Shown here piece by piece: positions 8,134 to 16,809 of a stretch of 64,000 bases of DNA. The position numbers and the translations under genes are program-made. Numbering within the stretch: position 1 is the first letter of the stretch; every line of letters begins with the position of its first letter. The stretch comes from UBA5078 sp051252515 (lineage in GTDB: Bacteria > Pseudomonadota > Gammaproteobacteria > Pseudomonadales > Pseudohongiellaceae), in contig JBPOFS010000001.1 of NCBI GenBank assembly GCA_051252515.1, positions 558,001 to 622,000 of the forward strand, read 5' to 3'. The notes below the pieces were generated by a model that saw only the letters and a program-made list of their open reading frames with translations, searched no databases and was not told the origin of the DNA.

Positions 8134-9537
8134 ATGACCGAGACCGCACGCACGCCCTCCCTACTGCAGTCATTACTTTGCTTTTTAGGCAATTTTTTGA
8201 TGATTTCAACGGGCTTGTTTGTTTTCTCTATCAGCTTACACATCACTTTATTCTTTTGTCTTATTTGGACTAGCCTGCACGCGATAAGCCTCGGATATAG
8301 TTTCCCGCAAGTGCGCGATATGATGAACCAAGGCATTCACAATGCTCTACCTGCTATCTATATTTTCATTCTCATCGGCATGGTCATCGCGGCATTCATG
8401 CGCAGCGGCACCATAGCGGCACTGATCTATCACGGTCTCAATATTTTAAGCCCCGCTTACTTTCTCAGCGCAGGCTTACTACTGTGCAGCCTCATGTCTG
8501 TTGCCACTGGCACCTCCTGGGGCACGGCAGGCACCCTTGGCGTGGTGCTAATAGGCATAGGTTCAACAATGGGGGTACCGCTGCCACTAGTGGCAGGAAT
8601 GGTCGTAGCCGGAGCCACGTTTGGTGACAAGCTCTCTCCAATGTCCGACACCACCAATCTTGCAGCCATGAGCGCTAACACCAATCTCTACCGTCACATC
8701 GGCTCTATGCTGTACACAACAGTGCCCGCCTATATTCTTTGTTTGCTTATATTTACCTTCATAGGTTTTAGTTACTCCGCAAACGCTCTTCCCGTGACCG
8801 CCATCAACGAGATCCAAGAAGCGCTTGCAGGGCAGTATTCTTTGTCACTTGTTTATACCCTGCTGCCTTTATTGCTAATGCTCGTATTAAGCATTCGACG
8901 AGTTCCCGCCGAGATCAGCATGAGTGCCAGTGTGCTCTGTGCTGCATGCATTGCCGTTTTCTATCAACAGCAGTCACTTGTGGATGTACTCAACAGCTTG
9001 TGGAGCAACACACCAGGACAAACGGGAATCGCTACCCTCGACTCCCTTTTAGGGCGCGGTGGCATTACGAGCATGAGCTGGACATTGCTACTGTCATTGA
9101 TGGCCTTGGCGCTAGGCGGCATCTTGTTTAATGCCGGCTTTCTAGAATCTCTGCTGCAAGGAATTATTGCCAAAGTCCAACGTACAGCCACGCTAGTAGC
9201 CACTACCATTGGGGCAGGAATTGTCGGCAACATGGGAATGGGAGAGGCTTACATCAGCATCATCCTCAACTGTCAGCTATTTCGAAAAGCCTATGAGAAA
9301 AAAGGCTTAGACAATGCCGTGTTATCTAGAACAGTAGAGGAAGGTTCTACAATGAGCACAGGGCTAATTCCGTGGACCACCGCTGGGGCGTTCTATGCAA
9401 GCACGCTAGGGGTATCAGTACTGGATTACGCACCCTATGCTTTTCTAAACTATCTAAACCCACTGATCTCTATCGCCATGGCAGCTTTAGGAATTGGACT
9501 TTTGCGCAACAAACCACAAAAAAGTGACAAGGCTTAA
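8134..9537 (+). CDS. NhaC-family sodium/proton antiporter
   Basis: The 467-residue protein is strongly hydrophobic with about 11-12 membrane segments. It has the NhaC-type motifs GTSWGTAGTLGVVLIGIG (about 129-146), GATFGDKLSPMSDTTNLAA (about 162-180) and GNMGMGEAYISI further on, followed by EEGSTMSTGLIPWTTAG. These are the conserved ion-binding regions of NhaC and related carriers that exchange sodium for protons, or malate/lactate in some relatives. In this locus it probably restores the sodium gradient used by the AGCS symporters; that is inference. It is followed after 36 bp by the Tat-exported M28-like gene, so the two may be co-transcribed. Confidence 0.88.
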   Translation: MTETARTPSLLQSLLCFLGNFLMISTGLFVFSISLHITLFFCLIWTSLHAISLGYSFPQVRDMMNQGIHNALPAIYIFILIGMVIAAFMRSGTIAALIYHGLNILSPAYFLSAGLLLCSLMSVATGTSWGTAGTLGVVLIGIGSTMGVPLPLVAGMVVAGATFGDKLSPMSDTTNLAAMSANTNLYRHIGSMLYTTVPAYILCLLIFTFIGFSYSANALPVTAINEIQEALAGQYSLSLVYTLLPLLLMLVLSIRRVPAEISMSASVLCAACIAVFYQQQSLVDVLNSLWSNTPGQTGIATLDSLLGRGGITSMSWTLLLSLMALALGGILFNAGFLESLLQGIIAKVQRTATLVATTIGAGIVGNMGMGEAYISIILNCQLFRKAYEKKGLDNAVLSRTVEEGSTMSTGLIPWTTAGAFYASTLGVSVLDYAPYAFLNYLNPLISIAMAALGIGLLRNKPQKSDKA

Positions 9538-9573
9538 GAGATACTAATAAAAACCAGAAATAGGACACTCCTG

Positions 9574-10812
9574 ATGCGCCCCACTCGACGACAGTTTTTA
9601 AGCTGGCTACCAGCCTTCCCTTTGCTATCCAGCCCTAGCTTTGTTTTCAGCCAAGAGCCTAGCGCACAGGAGTTACGAGTCGCAGATGCCATTCGTCAGT
9701 ATTCAGCACAAGGCTACCACCGCACAGGCACGGCCGTAGACACAGTCAGTGGCGCCTGGTTGTCCGATCGCATTCAAGATTTAGGGCTACCATCTTTTAT
9801 GGACCCTATCACCTTAGACCGTGTAGAGATTCTATATGCCAGCTTTACCTTTAACGGTATCGAAGTCGAAGGAGTCCCCCTATACGATTGTCACTACTCC
9901 GATGTACACGGCATTACTGGAACACTTGGTCCTTTGGGAAGCAATGCCGACATTGGCGTCGTCATGCTGCCTCCATCCACATCTAGCCCGACTCACAATC
10001 AATTGGCCGAAGTGCGGCGCAGCAATCGTCATCGCGCCATCATCATTGTCAGCGATTCGTCTTATCCCGCCGAGGGAATTGCGACGCTGAATGCCGAAGA
10101 TTTTAATGCTCCAGTCGGCCCGCCTACCTTGCAAATTGCCAATGCCATTTGGCCAGCGCTACAGCAAGCCATGACGAACAGAGCCGAGGCCACCGTTGTA
10201 GCCTTTTGTGAGCGCAAAGAAAGCAAAGCCTATAACGTAAGCGCTCGCATCGACGGCACTGATCCAGACCTTGCCCCCATCGTGATAATGACACCGCGAA
10301 GCGGTTGGTGGCGTTGCGCTTCCGAGCGAGGCGGTGGCATTGCCGTTTTCATGGAACTCATTCGCGCATTGATTGATAACCCTCCAACTCGAGACGTTAT
10401 CTTAACTGCTAATTCCGGCCATGAACTCGGCCACCTTGGATTGGATTTAATGCTACATGAGAACCCCGCTCTCGCAAAAGATGCAGCCATGTGGATTCAC
10501 CTTGGAGCGAATTTTGCGGCAACCAGTTCGCAAGTAAGATTGCAATACTCCAACTCGAACGTAAGAAGTCTTAGTGCACGGCATCTGCAACGGCACAATC
10601 TGAAACCTGATATCGAAACTGCGATAGAGAATCGACCATTGGGTGAGGCGAGAAATATTTTCGATCAAGGAGGAAATTTTCTTTCGATACTTGGCACTAA
10701 CCCGCTATTTCATCATCCTGATGATCGCTGGCCTGATGCTGTTGATATTGCAAAAACAGTACAATGGGCACAAGCGTTAACGACAATTGTATTAGAGTTA
10801 AGCCGCGAATAA
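9574..10812 (+). CDS. Tat-exported M28-peptidase-like protein with HELGH motif, uncharacterised
   Basis: The N-terminus carries a twin-arginine signal (TRRQFLSWLPAF, residues 4-15), so the 412-residue protein should be folded in the cytoplasm and exported to the periplasm. The architecture resembles M28 aminopeptidase-like proteins: a PA-like insert (about 90-215), then NVSARIDGTDPDLAPIVIMT and a GGGIAVFMELIRAL helix. At the usual metal-ligand positions it has TPRSGWWRCASERGGG (240-255) instead of the H-x-D and DN ligands. The general-base region reads SGHELGHLGLD (281-291), which contains an HExxH string. It may be a divergent metallopeptidase or a non-catalytic relative. Its neighbours (AGCS, NhaC, GGT) fit peptide or glutathione breakdown, which is inference. 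Confidence 0.65.
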   Translation: MRPTRRQFLSWLPAFPLLSSPSFVFSQEPSAQELRVADAIRQYSAQGYHRTGTAVDTVSGAWLSDRIQDLGLPSFMDPITLDRVEILYASFTFNGIEVEGVPLYDCHYSDVHGITGTLGPLGSNADIGVVMLPPSTSSPTHNQLAEVRRSNRHRAIIIVSDSSYPAEGIATLNAEDFNAPVGPPTLQIANAIWPALQQAMTNRAEATVVAFCERKESKAYNVSARIDGTDPDLAPIVIMTPRSGWWRCASERGGGIAVFMELIRALIDNPPTRDVILTANSGHELGHLGLDLMLHENPALAKDAAMWIHLGANFAATSSQVRLQYSNSNVRSLSARHLQRHNLKPDIETAIENRPLGEARNIFDQGGNFLSILGTNPLFHHPDDRWPDAVDIAKTVQWAQALTTIVLELSRE

Positions 10813-10825
10813 AATTCGCGGCTTA
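10799..10825. terminator. Perfect 11-bp hairpin over the stop of the M28-like gene
   Basis: TAAGCCGCGAA (10799-10809) and TTCGCGGCTTA (10815-10825) pair perfectly around the loop TAAAA, which contains the stop codon of the M28-like gene. It sits between convergent genes. A U-tract is lacking on both sides, so it may protect mRNA ends or act as a weak bidirectional terminator. Confidence 0.5.
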
Positions 10826-10847
10826 CTGAGTCTAGAACCGATCGAGT

Positions 10848-12551
10848 CTAGTATCCAACGGCTGCGCCGTCTCCCGCACGCGAGTCAGAACCGCCTAGAA
10901 ATAGGCCTGTTTCGCTTTCGTAATAAACTCCCATCGCCGTGCCTTGCTCGCCACGCGCACGGACTTCATGTCCCATATCTTCATAAATAATAAGCGTGTC
11001 TTCGGAGAAACCAGTGCCTTCAAAGCTCGTGACATCAGGCAACCACTGGTGATGAATACGAGGAGCCTCGACCGCTTCGGCAATATTCATGTCATAGTCA
11101 ATCACATTCAAAATGGCTTGAACCGTAGTGTTAATAATCGTACGCCCACCAGGACTTCCGATTGCAAACAATGGCCGCCCATCTTGAGCAACAATTGTTG
11201 GCGCCATGCTCGACAGCATTCTTTTCTCAGGCTCGATCAAATTAGGCGGTGTGCCTATCTGCCCAGAACGATTAGTGACACCAGGCACAGCATTAAAATC
11301 GCCCATCTCGTTATTTAAAAGATAACCGGCGCCTTCCGCTACAATTCGCGAACCGTAACTGTTCTCAAGCGTATAGGTAAGCGAAACCATATTGCCATCT
11401 TTATCGACAACCGAGAAATGCGTAGTGTCTTCACTTTCATAAATATTCGCAAATTCTGTTTCAGAGCTGACAGAGGCTTTGGCCATATCTATCGTCGCAC
11501 GCAAAGTCGCGGCATAGTCTTTATCTAAAAGCATATCCAATGGCATGCTTTCGTTAAAATCAGGATCCCCTAAATGCTCGGCACGATCAGCAAATGAACG
11601 GCGCATAGCCTCGGTCAATAAATGCAAATATTGCGCAGAGTTATGACCATAGGCGCTCATATCAAAGCCTTCCAAAATATTAAGCATCTCGATGATCGCC
11701 ACTCCACCTGAACTGGGAGGGGGCATGCCGACTATGTCATAGCCGCGATAAGTGCCGCGCATCGGCTCTCTTTCAATGGCTTCGTATTTCTCTAGATCTT
11801 CCTCGGTAATGATCCCGCCATTGGCACGCATAAAGTCAGCAAGCATTTTGGCGTTTTTGCCTTTATAGAATCCGTCACGCCCTTCGTTCTGAATCAGCTC
11901 TAGTGTGTCAGCCAAGTCAGATTGAACCCAGTGATCACCAAACTCGTACGCAGAGCCGTCCTCTTTTAAGAACACCTCAGCGGAGGAAGGGTACTGATCC
12001 CAATAAGATTGATTGCGCTGAAACCCAGTGTATAACGCCCAAGAAATCGGAATCCCTTCGCGCGCTAGCTTTACAGCAGGAGCCACTAAGTCAGCCCAAG
12101 GTAGATTACCTAACTCTTCGTGCGCCTTATACATGCCGGCAACTGTGCCAGGAACCCCAACCGATAACAGCGAGCGATGATTGGAGTTATCCACTACCAA
12201 GCCATCCAACCCTAGGTACATGCGTTCTGTGGCCGCCAACGGTGCTTTCTCACGGAAATCGAATGTGGTCGCGTGACCATCAGCCCCGTGATAAACCATA
12301 AACCCACCTCCGCCGATATTGCCGGCAGATGGCCAAGTCACTGCTAATGCAAACGCCGTAGCGATTGAGGCATCGATCGCGTTGCCTCCTTGCTTCATGA
12401 TATCTACGCCTACTTGCGACGCGATCTCAGACGCACTAGCGACAATGCCATTTTTAGCTCGCAACGGGGTACGCCCATCAGCGAATACAGCGATAGATAC
12501 TAGAACAGACAATGTCACAACAAATGTCTTGGTCAAAAAACGCATTTTCAT
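10848..12551 (-). CDS. ggt: Gamma-glutamyltranspeptidase
   Basis: The 567-residue precursor has a signal peptide (cleavage near AVFADG, about residue 25) and the full gamma-glutamyltransferase fold. The autocatalytic site is at TTHFSVVDKDGN with the nucleophile Thr at about 376; cleavage there gives large and small subunits. Other hallmarks are GNIGGGGFMVYHG and GSPGGRTI. The periplasmic enzyme removes the gamma-glutamyl group from glutathione and similar compounds by hydrolysis or transfer to amino acids. A GGAG ribosome site precedes the first ATG. It is the last gene of a probable minus-strand group with the transaminase and GNAT genes. Together with adjacent amino-acid carriers it suggests glutathione or gamma-glutamyl peptide use. 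Confidence 0.96.
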   Translation of the reverse strand: MKMRFLTKTFVVTLSVLVSIAVFADGRTPLRAKNGIVASASEIASQVGVDIMKQGGNAIDASIATAFALAVTWPSAGNIGGGGFMVYHGADGHATTFDFREKAPLAATERMYLGLDGLVVDNSNHRSLLSVGVPGTVAGMYKAHEELGNLPWADLVAPAVKLAREGIPISWALYTGFQRNQSYWDQYPSSAEVFLKEDGSAYEFGDHWVQSDLADTLELIQNEGRDGFYKGKNAKMLADFMRANGGIITEEDLEKYEAIEREPMRGTYRGYDIVGMPPPSSGGVAIIEMLNILEGFDMSAYGHNSAQYLHLLTEAMRRSFADRAEHLGDPDFNESMPLDMLLDKDYAATLRATIDMAKASVSSETEFANIYESEDTTHFSVVDKDGNMVSLTYTLENSYGSRIVAEGAGYLLNNEMGDFNAVPGVTNRSGQIGTPPNLIEPEKRMLSSMAPTIVAQDGRPLFAIGSPGGRTIINTTVQAILNVIDYDMNIAEAVEAPRIHHQWLPDVTSFEGTGFSEDTLIIYEDMGHEVRARGEQGTAMGVYYESETGLFLGGSDSRAGDGAAVGY

Positions 12552-12591
12552 TTTTTTCTCCGGCCTTCCGGTTAGTGTTATTTATAACTCT

Positions 12592-13446
12592 TTAACTATT
12601 GGCTTCTTTGCTAATCATTTCAATATACAGTTTGCGCATTAATTGGGTGACAGGCCCAGGAGCCCCATCCGCCACTGGCTTGCCGTCGATACTTACCACC
12701 GGCATTACCAACGTTGTAGCGCTGCTCAGAAATGCCTCATCGGCCTGACCGGCCTCTTCTAAACTAAAGGGCCGCTCTTCTAATTCAATGCCGTGATCTG
12801 CAATTAATTGAAGAATTACTTTACGCCTAATGCCAGGCAAAATCGATCGACTTAACGGGCGAGTAATCACTTTACCCGCTTGCACTATATACGCTGACGA
12901 AGAAGCCCCTTCTGTTACAAAGCCATCTTCGTGCATCCAGCCTTCATAGGCTCCGCGACTCGTCGCTTCTTGTTTAGCGATGCATTGTGCAAGCAAGTTG
13001 ATGGATTTAATATCTCTGCGCTTCCACCGCAAATCAGGCACGGAGACAACACTCACTCCGGTTTTCGCCAGTGGATTATCAATCAGTTTTCTAGAGCTAG
13101 CAAAGGCTACAAAACTGGTAGGCGTGTCTTTAGGGAAGGCAAAATCTCGCTCAGCGACCCCGCGGGTGACCTGCATATAGACAGCCCCTTCGACTATTTC
13201 ATTTCGCGCACGCAGCTCTTCTAGTATTAACAGATATTCATCTTTGCGGCAGGGCCATGCCATGCCTATCTCATTAAGACTGCGATCGAGCCGCGTCACC
13301 GCATGCTGGCTTTCGATCAGACGTGAATTGAGAACAGGTATCACTTCATAGACACCATCTCCGAACAAGAAACCTCGATCAAACACAGACACCTTGGCCT
13401 CACTCTGCGGCACAAAGTCCCCATTCACATAGACGATCTTTTCCAC
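12592..13446 (-). CDS. Class IV aminotransferase, D-amino-acid transaminase type
   Basis: The 284-residue protein begins with the typical class IV start (YVNGDFVPQSEAKVSVFDRG, about 6-25), has the PLP-binding lysine in RRDIKSINLLAQ (Lys147) and the cofactor segment EDGFVTEGASSSAYIV near 178. The sequence is closer to D-alanine aminotransferase than to branched-chain aminotransferase IlvE, judging by FDRGFLFGDGVYEV. It would interconvert D-amino acids and 2-oxo acids in the cytosol with PLP. Translation starts at GTG directly after the GNAT stop, with GGAG as ribosome site inside the upstream gene, so the two are translationally coupled. IlvE-like activity cannot be excluded. Confidence 0.87.
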   Translation of the reverse strand: MEKIVYVNGDFVPQSEAKVSVFDRGFLFGDGVYEVIPVLNSRLIESQHAVTRLDRSLNEIGMAWPCRKDEYLLILEELRARNEIVEGAVYMQVTRGVAERDFAFPKDTPTSFVAFASSRKLIDNPLAKTGVSVVSVPDLRWKRRDIKSINLLAQCIAKQEATSRGAYEGWMHEDGFVTEGASSSAYIVQAGKVITRPLSRSILPGIRRKVILQLIADHGIELEERPFSLEEAGQADEAFLSSATTLVMPVVSIDGKPVADGAPGPVTQLMRKLYIEMISKEANS

Positions 13447-13962
13447 TTATGCTCCCGTGCCGCTGCTGGCGGCTAAATCTTCCAAAGCTTGCCCTGTCAC
13501 GCGCTGCACTGTCCAACCTTCCATAGGTTGTGCCCCTATAGAGCGATAGAACGCAATAGAAGGGGCGTTCCAGTCTAGTACCGACCATTCAAATCTGGCA
13601 CAGCCTCGCTCAATAGCAATGTTTGCAAGGGTGCTCATGATCAGCTTACCCATGCCTTTACCACGCATCGCGGGCTGCACGTAGACATCTTCTAAGTAAA
13701 TACCAGGACGTCCATGGAAAGTGGAGAAACTATAAAAATACAGAGCATAGGCAACTGGGTTACCGTTAAATTCACCAATAAGCACTTCTGCATAGGGTTT
13801 TTCGCCAAATAGCGTTTTGGCGAGAATCTGTGGCGTCGCGACGAGCTCGTGCTCAAGCTTCTCATAGATCGCTAGCTCGCGAATAAAACCGAGGATGAGC
13901 TCACAGTCATCAACCGTAGCGGGACGAATGTGCAGTTTGTCAGGGGTTTGGGCAGAGGACAT
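13447..13962 (-). CDS. GNAT family N-acetyltransferase
   Basis: The product is about 171 residues with the GNAT fold: N-terminal IRPATVDDCELILGFIRELA, the central strand YLEDVYVQPAMRGKGMGKLI with the acetyl-CoA pyrophosphate loop RGKGMGKL, and a late WSVLDWNAPSIAFYRSIGA segment typical of the diamine/polyamine acetyltransferase (SSAT-like) branch. The acceptor is unknown; polyamines or amino acids are possible. The Met at 13962 was chosen because the preceding residues (from 14016) are not conserved-looking. It is the first gene of the set GNAT-transaminase-ggt, and its stop abuts the GTG of the transaminase. Confidence 0.85.
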   Translation of the reverse strand: MSSAQTPDKLHIRPATVDDCELILGFIRELAIYEKLEHELVATPQILAKTLFGEKPYAEVLIGEFNGNPVAYALYFYSFSTFHGRPGIYLEDVYVQPAMRGKGMGKLIMSTLANIAIERGCARFEWSVLDWNAPSIAFYRSIGAQPMEGWTVQRVTGQALEDLAASSGTGA

Positions 13963-14056
13963 AAGGGAAAAACCTGTATCAAATACAAGCTCTGAGCATA
14001 GCAATAAAGCCTGCATCCTAGAAGGCTAAATTGGACGTTAAGCCTTTTTAAAAGGC

Positions 14057-14101
14057 AAAAAAAATCCCGCCACACACATTCGTTGCGACGGGATTTTTTA
14101 T
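14057..14101 (-). terminator. Rho-independent terminator after pnp
   Basis: On the minus strand, AATCCCG and CGGGATT (plus-strand positions 14063-14069 and 14089-14095) form a stem followed by eight U residues (14064-14057). It lies just beyond the pnp stop and closes the rimP-nusA-infB-rbfA-truB-rpsO-pnp operon. Adenines on the opposite side make it partly bidirectional. Confidence 0.85.
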
Positions 14102-14113
14102 TATCGAAAAGGC

Positions 14114-16240
14114 TTACTCTGCAGCTTGTTCCGCTTCGAATGCTGCCTTCTCATCTTCTTCAATTTCTTTAATGCTGAGCTTGATACGGCCACGCGCATC
14201 CAAGTCAGTCACTTTCACTAGTACGTCTTGACCTTCTTTCAGGAATTCACCGATATTTTCAACACGTTCTGCTGAGATCTGTGAGATATGGACCAAACCG
14301 TCCTTACCTGGAAGAATCGTCACGAAGGCACCGAAATCGACGATTCGTGCAACCTTACCCATGTACAACTTGCCCACTTCTGCTTCTGCAGTAATGGCCA
14401 TTACACGTGCAATTGCCGCATCGCGTGATTCAGCGTCTTCACCGTAGATACGGATATTACCGTCATCATCGATATCGACTGACGCGCCAGTTTCTTCCGT
14501 GATACCACGGATAACTGCGCCGCCTTTACCAATCACGTCACGAATCTTGTCTGGATCAATTTTCATCATGGCCATTGAAGGCGCATTTTCAGAAACAGAC
14601 TCGCGTGACTTGTCGAGAACCTTGTTCATTTCGCCAAGAATATGCAAACGCGCTTCGTTTGCTTGGTTCAAGGCCATTTCCATGATCTCTTCAGTGATGC
14701 CCTGGATTTTAATATCCATCTGCAAGGCTGTAACACCATTAACAGTACCGGCCACTTTAAAGTCCATGTCGCCAAGGTGATCTTCATCACCTAGGATGTC
14801 AGTCAGCACTGAGAAACGATCGCCTTCTTTGATCAAGCCCATCGCGATACCCGCGACTGGCGCTGCAAGAGGAACACCTGCATCCATCATTGCCAAAGAG
14901 CTGCCGCAGACAGAAGCCATAGAGCTTGAACCGTTAGATTCAGTAATCTCAGACACAACACGAATAGCGTATGGGAAGTCAGCTTCTGCTGGCATTACTG
15001 CCTGCACACCGCGACGAGCCAATTTGCCATGGCCGATTTCGCGACGCTTAGGGCCACTCATCATGCCAGTCTCGCCCACACAGAATGGAGGGAAGTTGTA
15101 ATGCAGCATGAATGGCTCTTTGCGTGATCCTTCAAGCCCTTCAATCAACTGCGAATCACGGATAGCACCCAATGTAGTCACAACCAATGCTTGTGTCTCA
15201 CCGCGTGTGAACAATGCTGAACCGTGCGCCTTAGGCAACACACCCGTTTCGATTGAGATTGGACGCACTGTGCGTGTGTCACGACCATCGATACGCGGAG
15301 CGCCATCAATAATACGGTTACGAACTACTTTCTTCTCTAGCGAAGCGAATAGTTTCGAAACTTCTTCTGCATCAACACCAGTGTCATCGCTGACGAACTG
15401 CTCTTTTGCTTGATCAAGCAAAGTGCCGAGCGCGTCATAACGCTGCATCTTGTCAGAGATCTGGTAAGCATTACCGATGCTCTCTGCAAAGCCTTGCTCC
15501 ATTCCTGACAACAATGCTTCGTTGACCGCAACTGGTGCGATTTCCCACATTGGCTTGCCCGCTTCTGCTTTGAACTCTGCAATCGCGTCGATAACAACTT
15601 GCATCGCTTCGTGTGCAAATAGCACGCCGCCAAGCATTTGATCTTCGCTAAGCTGCTTTGCTTCAGACTCAACCATCAGCACAGCTGATTTCGTGCCCGC
15701 AACTACCATGTCTAACGCAGAATCTGCGAGTTCAGCAATGCTTGGGTTAAGGATATAACCTTCGTTCAAGTCATAACCCACTCGCGCGGCGCCAACTGGC
15801 TCGAGGAATGGAATACCTGAAATAGAAAGGGCAGCTGATGCGCCGATTAGGGCAGCAATATCAGGATCCTGACCTTTACCTGCCGAAATGACAGTACAAA
15901 CTACTTGTACTTCATTCATGTAACCTTTTGGGAAAAGCGGTCTAATAGGTCGATCAATGAGACGAGAAGTTAATGTCTCTTTCTCAGTTGGACGGCCTTC
16001 ACGCTTAAAGAAGCCACCGGGGATTTTTCCCGCAGCATAGGTCTTCTCTTGATAATTCACTGTCAGTGGGAAGAAACCTTGGCCTGGCTTTGGTTGCTTT
16101 CTTCCAACCGCTGTAGCCAAAACTTGTGTATCACCCATCGTGACGATCACTGCGCCCGTTGCTTGTCTTGCAACCTTACCTGTTTCCAGAGTTACGGTAT
16201 CTTTACCGAACTGGAAAGTCTTACGCACAATATTAAACAT
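14114..16240 (-). CDS. pnp: Polynucleotide phosphorylase
   Basis: The 708-residue protein has two RNase PH domains (about 1-140 and 310-545), the linking helical domain, a KH domain (KIRDVIGKGGAVIRGITEE, about 560-580) and a C-terminal S1 domain (KVARIVDFGAFVTILPGKDG, about 625-645). It is a phosphorolytic 3' to 5' exoribonuclease that forms a trimer and joins the RNA degradosome. An AGGA ribosome site lies before the ATG. It follows rpsO by 105 bp, the usual arrangement. In E. coli an RNase III-cut leader stem allows pnp autocontrol; here the gap contains a small TTGACA/TGTCAA dyad (16285-16300), but a long RNase III stem was not evident. Confidence 0.98.
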   Translation of the reverse strand: MFNIVRKTFQFGKDTVTLETGKVARQATGAVIVTMGDTQVLATAVGRKQPKPGQGFFPLTVNYQEKTYAAGKIPGGFFKREGRPTEKETLTSRLIDRPIRPLFPKGYMNEVQVVCTVISAGKGQDPDIAALIGASAALSISGIPFLEPVGAARVGYDLNEGYILNPSIAELADSALDMVVAGTKSAVLMVESEAKQLSEDQMLGGVLFAHEAMQVVIDAIAEFKAEAGKPMWEIAPVAVNEALLSGMEQGFAESIGNAYQISDKMQRYDALGTLLDQAKEQFVSDDTGVDAEEVSKLFASLEKKVVRNRIIDGAPRIDGRDTRTVRPISIETGVLPKAHGSALFTRGETQALVVTTLGAIRDSQLIEGLEGSRKEPFMLHYNFPPFCVGETGMMSGPKRREIGHGKLARRGVQAVMPAEADFPYAIRVVSEITESNGSSSMASVCGSSLAMMDAGVPLAAPVAGIAMGLIKEGDRFSVLTDILGDEDHLGDMDFKVAGTVNGVTALQMDIKIQGITEEIMEMALNQANEARLHILGEMNKVLDKSRESVSENAPSMAMMKIDPDKIRDVIGKGGAVIRGITEETGASVDIDDDGNIRIYGEDAESRDAAIARVMAITAEAEVGKLYMGKVARIVDFGAFVTILPGKDGLVHISQISAERVENIGEFLKEGQDVLVKVTDLDARGRIKLSIKEIEEDEKAAFEAEQAAE

Positions 16241-16345
16241 ACTCTATTCCTGTATTTTTTATTTTGACCCCGGCACCATTGCAATTGACATCCATGTCAA
16301 ACAAGGTCGAACTTCATCTCTTCATCATTGAATTACTTTTACAAC

Positions 16346-16615
16346 TTAGCGACGCAGACCTAGTTTCTTGATCAAGGCAACATAACGGTCAGTGCTTTTA
16401 CCTTTTAGGTAATCAAGCAATTTACGACGGCTGTTAACCATACGGATCAAACCACGACGTGAATGGTGGTCATGTGTGTGCTCTTTGAAGTGAGACTGCA
16501 ACTGATTGATGTTTTCTGTCAGAAGTGCCACTTGCACTTCGGGAGAACCAGTATCCCCTTCACTTTGCGCATGCTCTTTAACGATCTCTGCTTTGCGTTC
16601 TGCTGATAAAGCCAT
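16346..16615 (-). CDS. rpsO: 30S ribosomal protein S15
   Basis: The 89-residue product has exactly the usual S15 length and sequence, with the helical core GDTGSPEVQVALLTENINQL and the rRNA-binding segment HDHHSRRGLIRMVNSRRKLL. It is a primary binder of the 16S rRNA central domain. The start at 16615 was chosen because TAGGAG precedes it and the family length matches; the longer upstream frame is not conserved. It lies between truB and pnp. The 194-bp upstream gap contains two short dyads (16764-16800) but no confident promoter. S15 is known in E. coli to repress its own translation; that is not directly visible here. Confidence 0.97.
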   Translation of the reverse strand: MALSAERKAEIVKEHAQSEGDTGSPEVQVALLTENINQLQSHFKEHTHDHHSRRGLIRMVNSRRKLLDYLKGKSTDRYVALIKKLGLRR

Positions 16616-16763
16616 CTTCTTTCTCCTAAAATATGCAATTAAAAAATAGTCGAACACGCCAATCGTGAAACGACTTTTTGTCGACATCCTTATCGAGCCA
16701 GATTAACCATGCATATTTATAGTTATCTGGTACCTTTCCTGCGAATACTATAGCGCGTATATA

Positions 16764-16800
16764 TGACACTTCCTGTGTCAGCGTTACGCTCGGCTAGCGT
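16764..16800. repeat. Two small dyads in the truB-rpsO gap
   Basis: TGACAC-5 nt-GTGTCA (16764-16780) and ACGCT-5 nt-AGCGT (16786-16800) lie side by side just downstream of truB on the minus strand. They could form adjacent mRNA hairpins between truB and rpsO, or the first could be an operator. No U-tract follows. The gap also holds a TATAGT -10-like box near 16747 without a clear -35. Confidence 0.4.
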
Positions 16801-16809
16801 GATAAAACC

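Noticed and set aside
14041..14056. Palindrome AGCCTTTTTAAAAGGC beside the pnp terminator
   Set aside because: Short AT-rich palindrome with little stability; the adjacent strong terminator explains the site.
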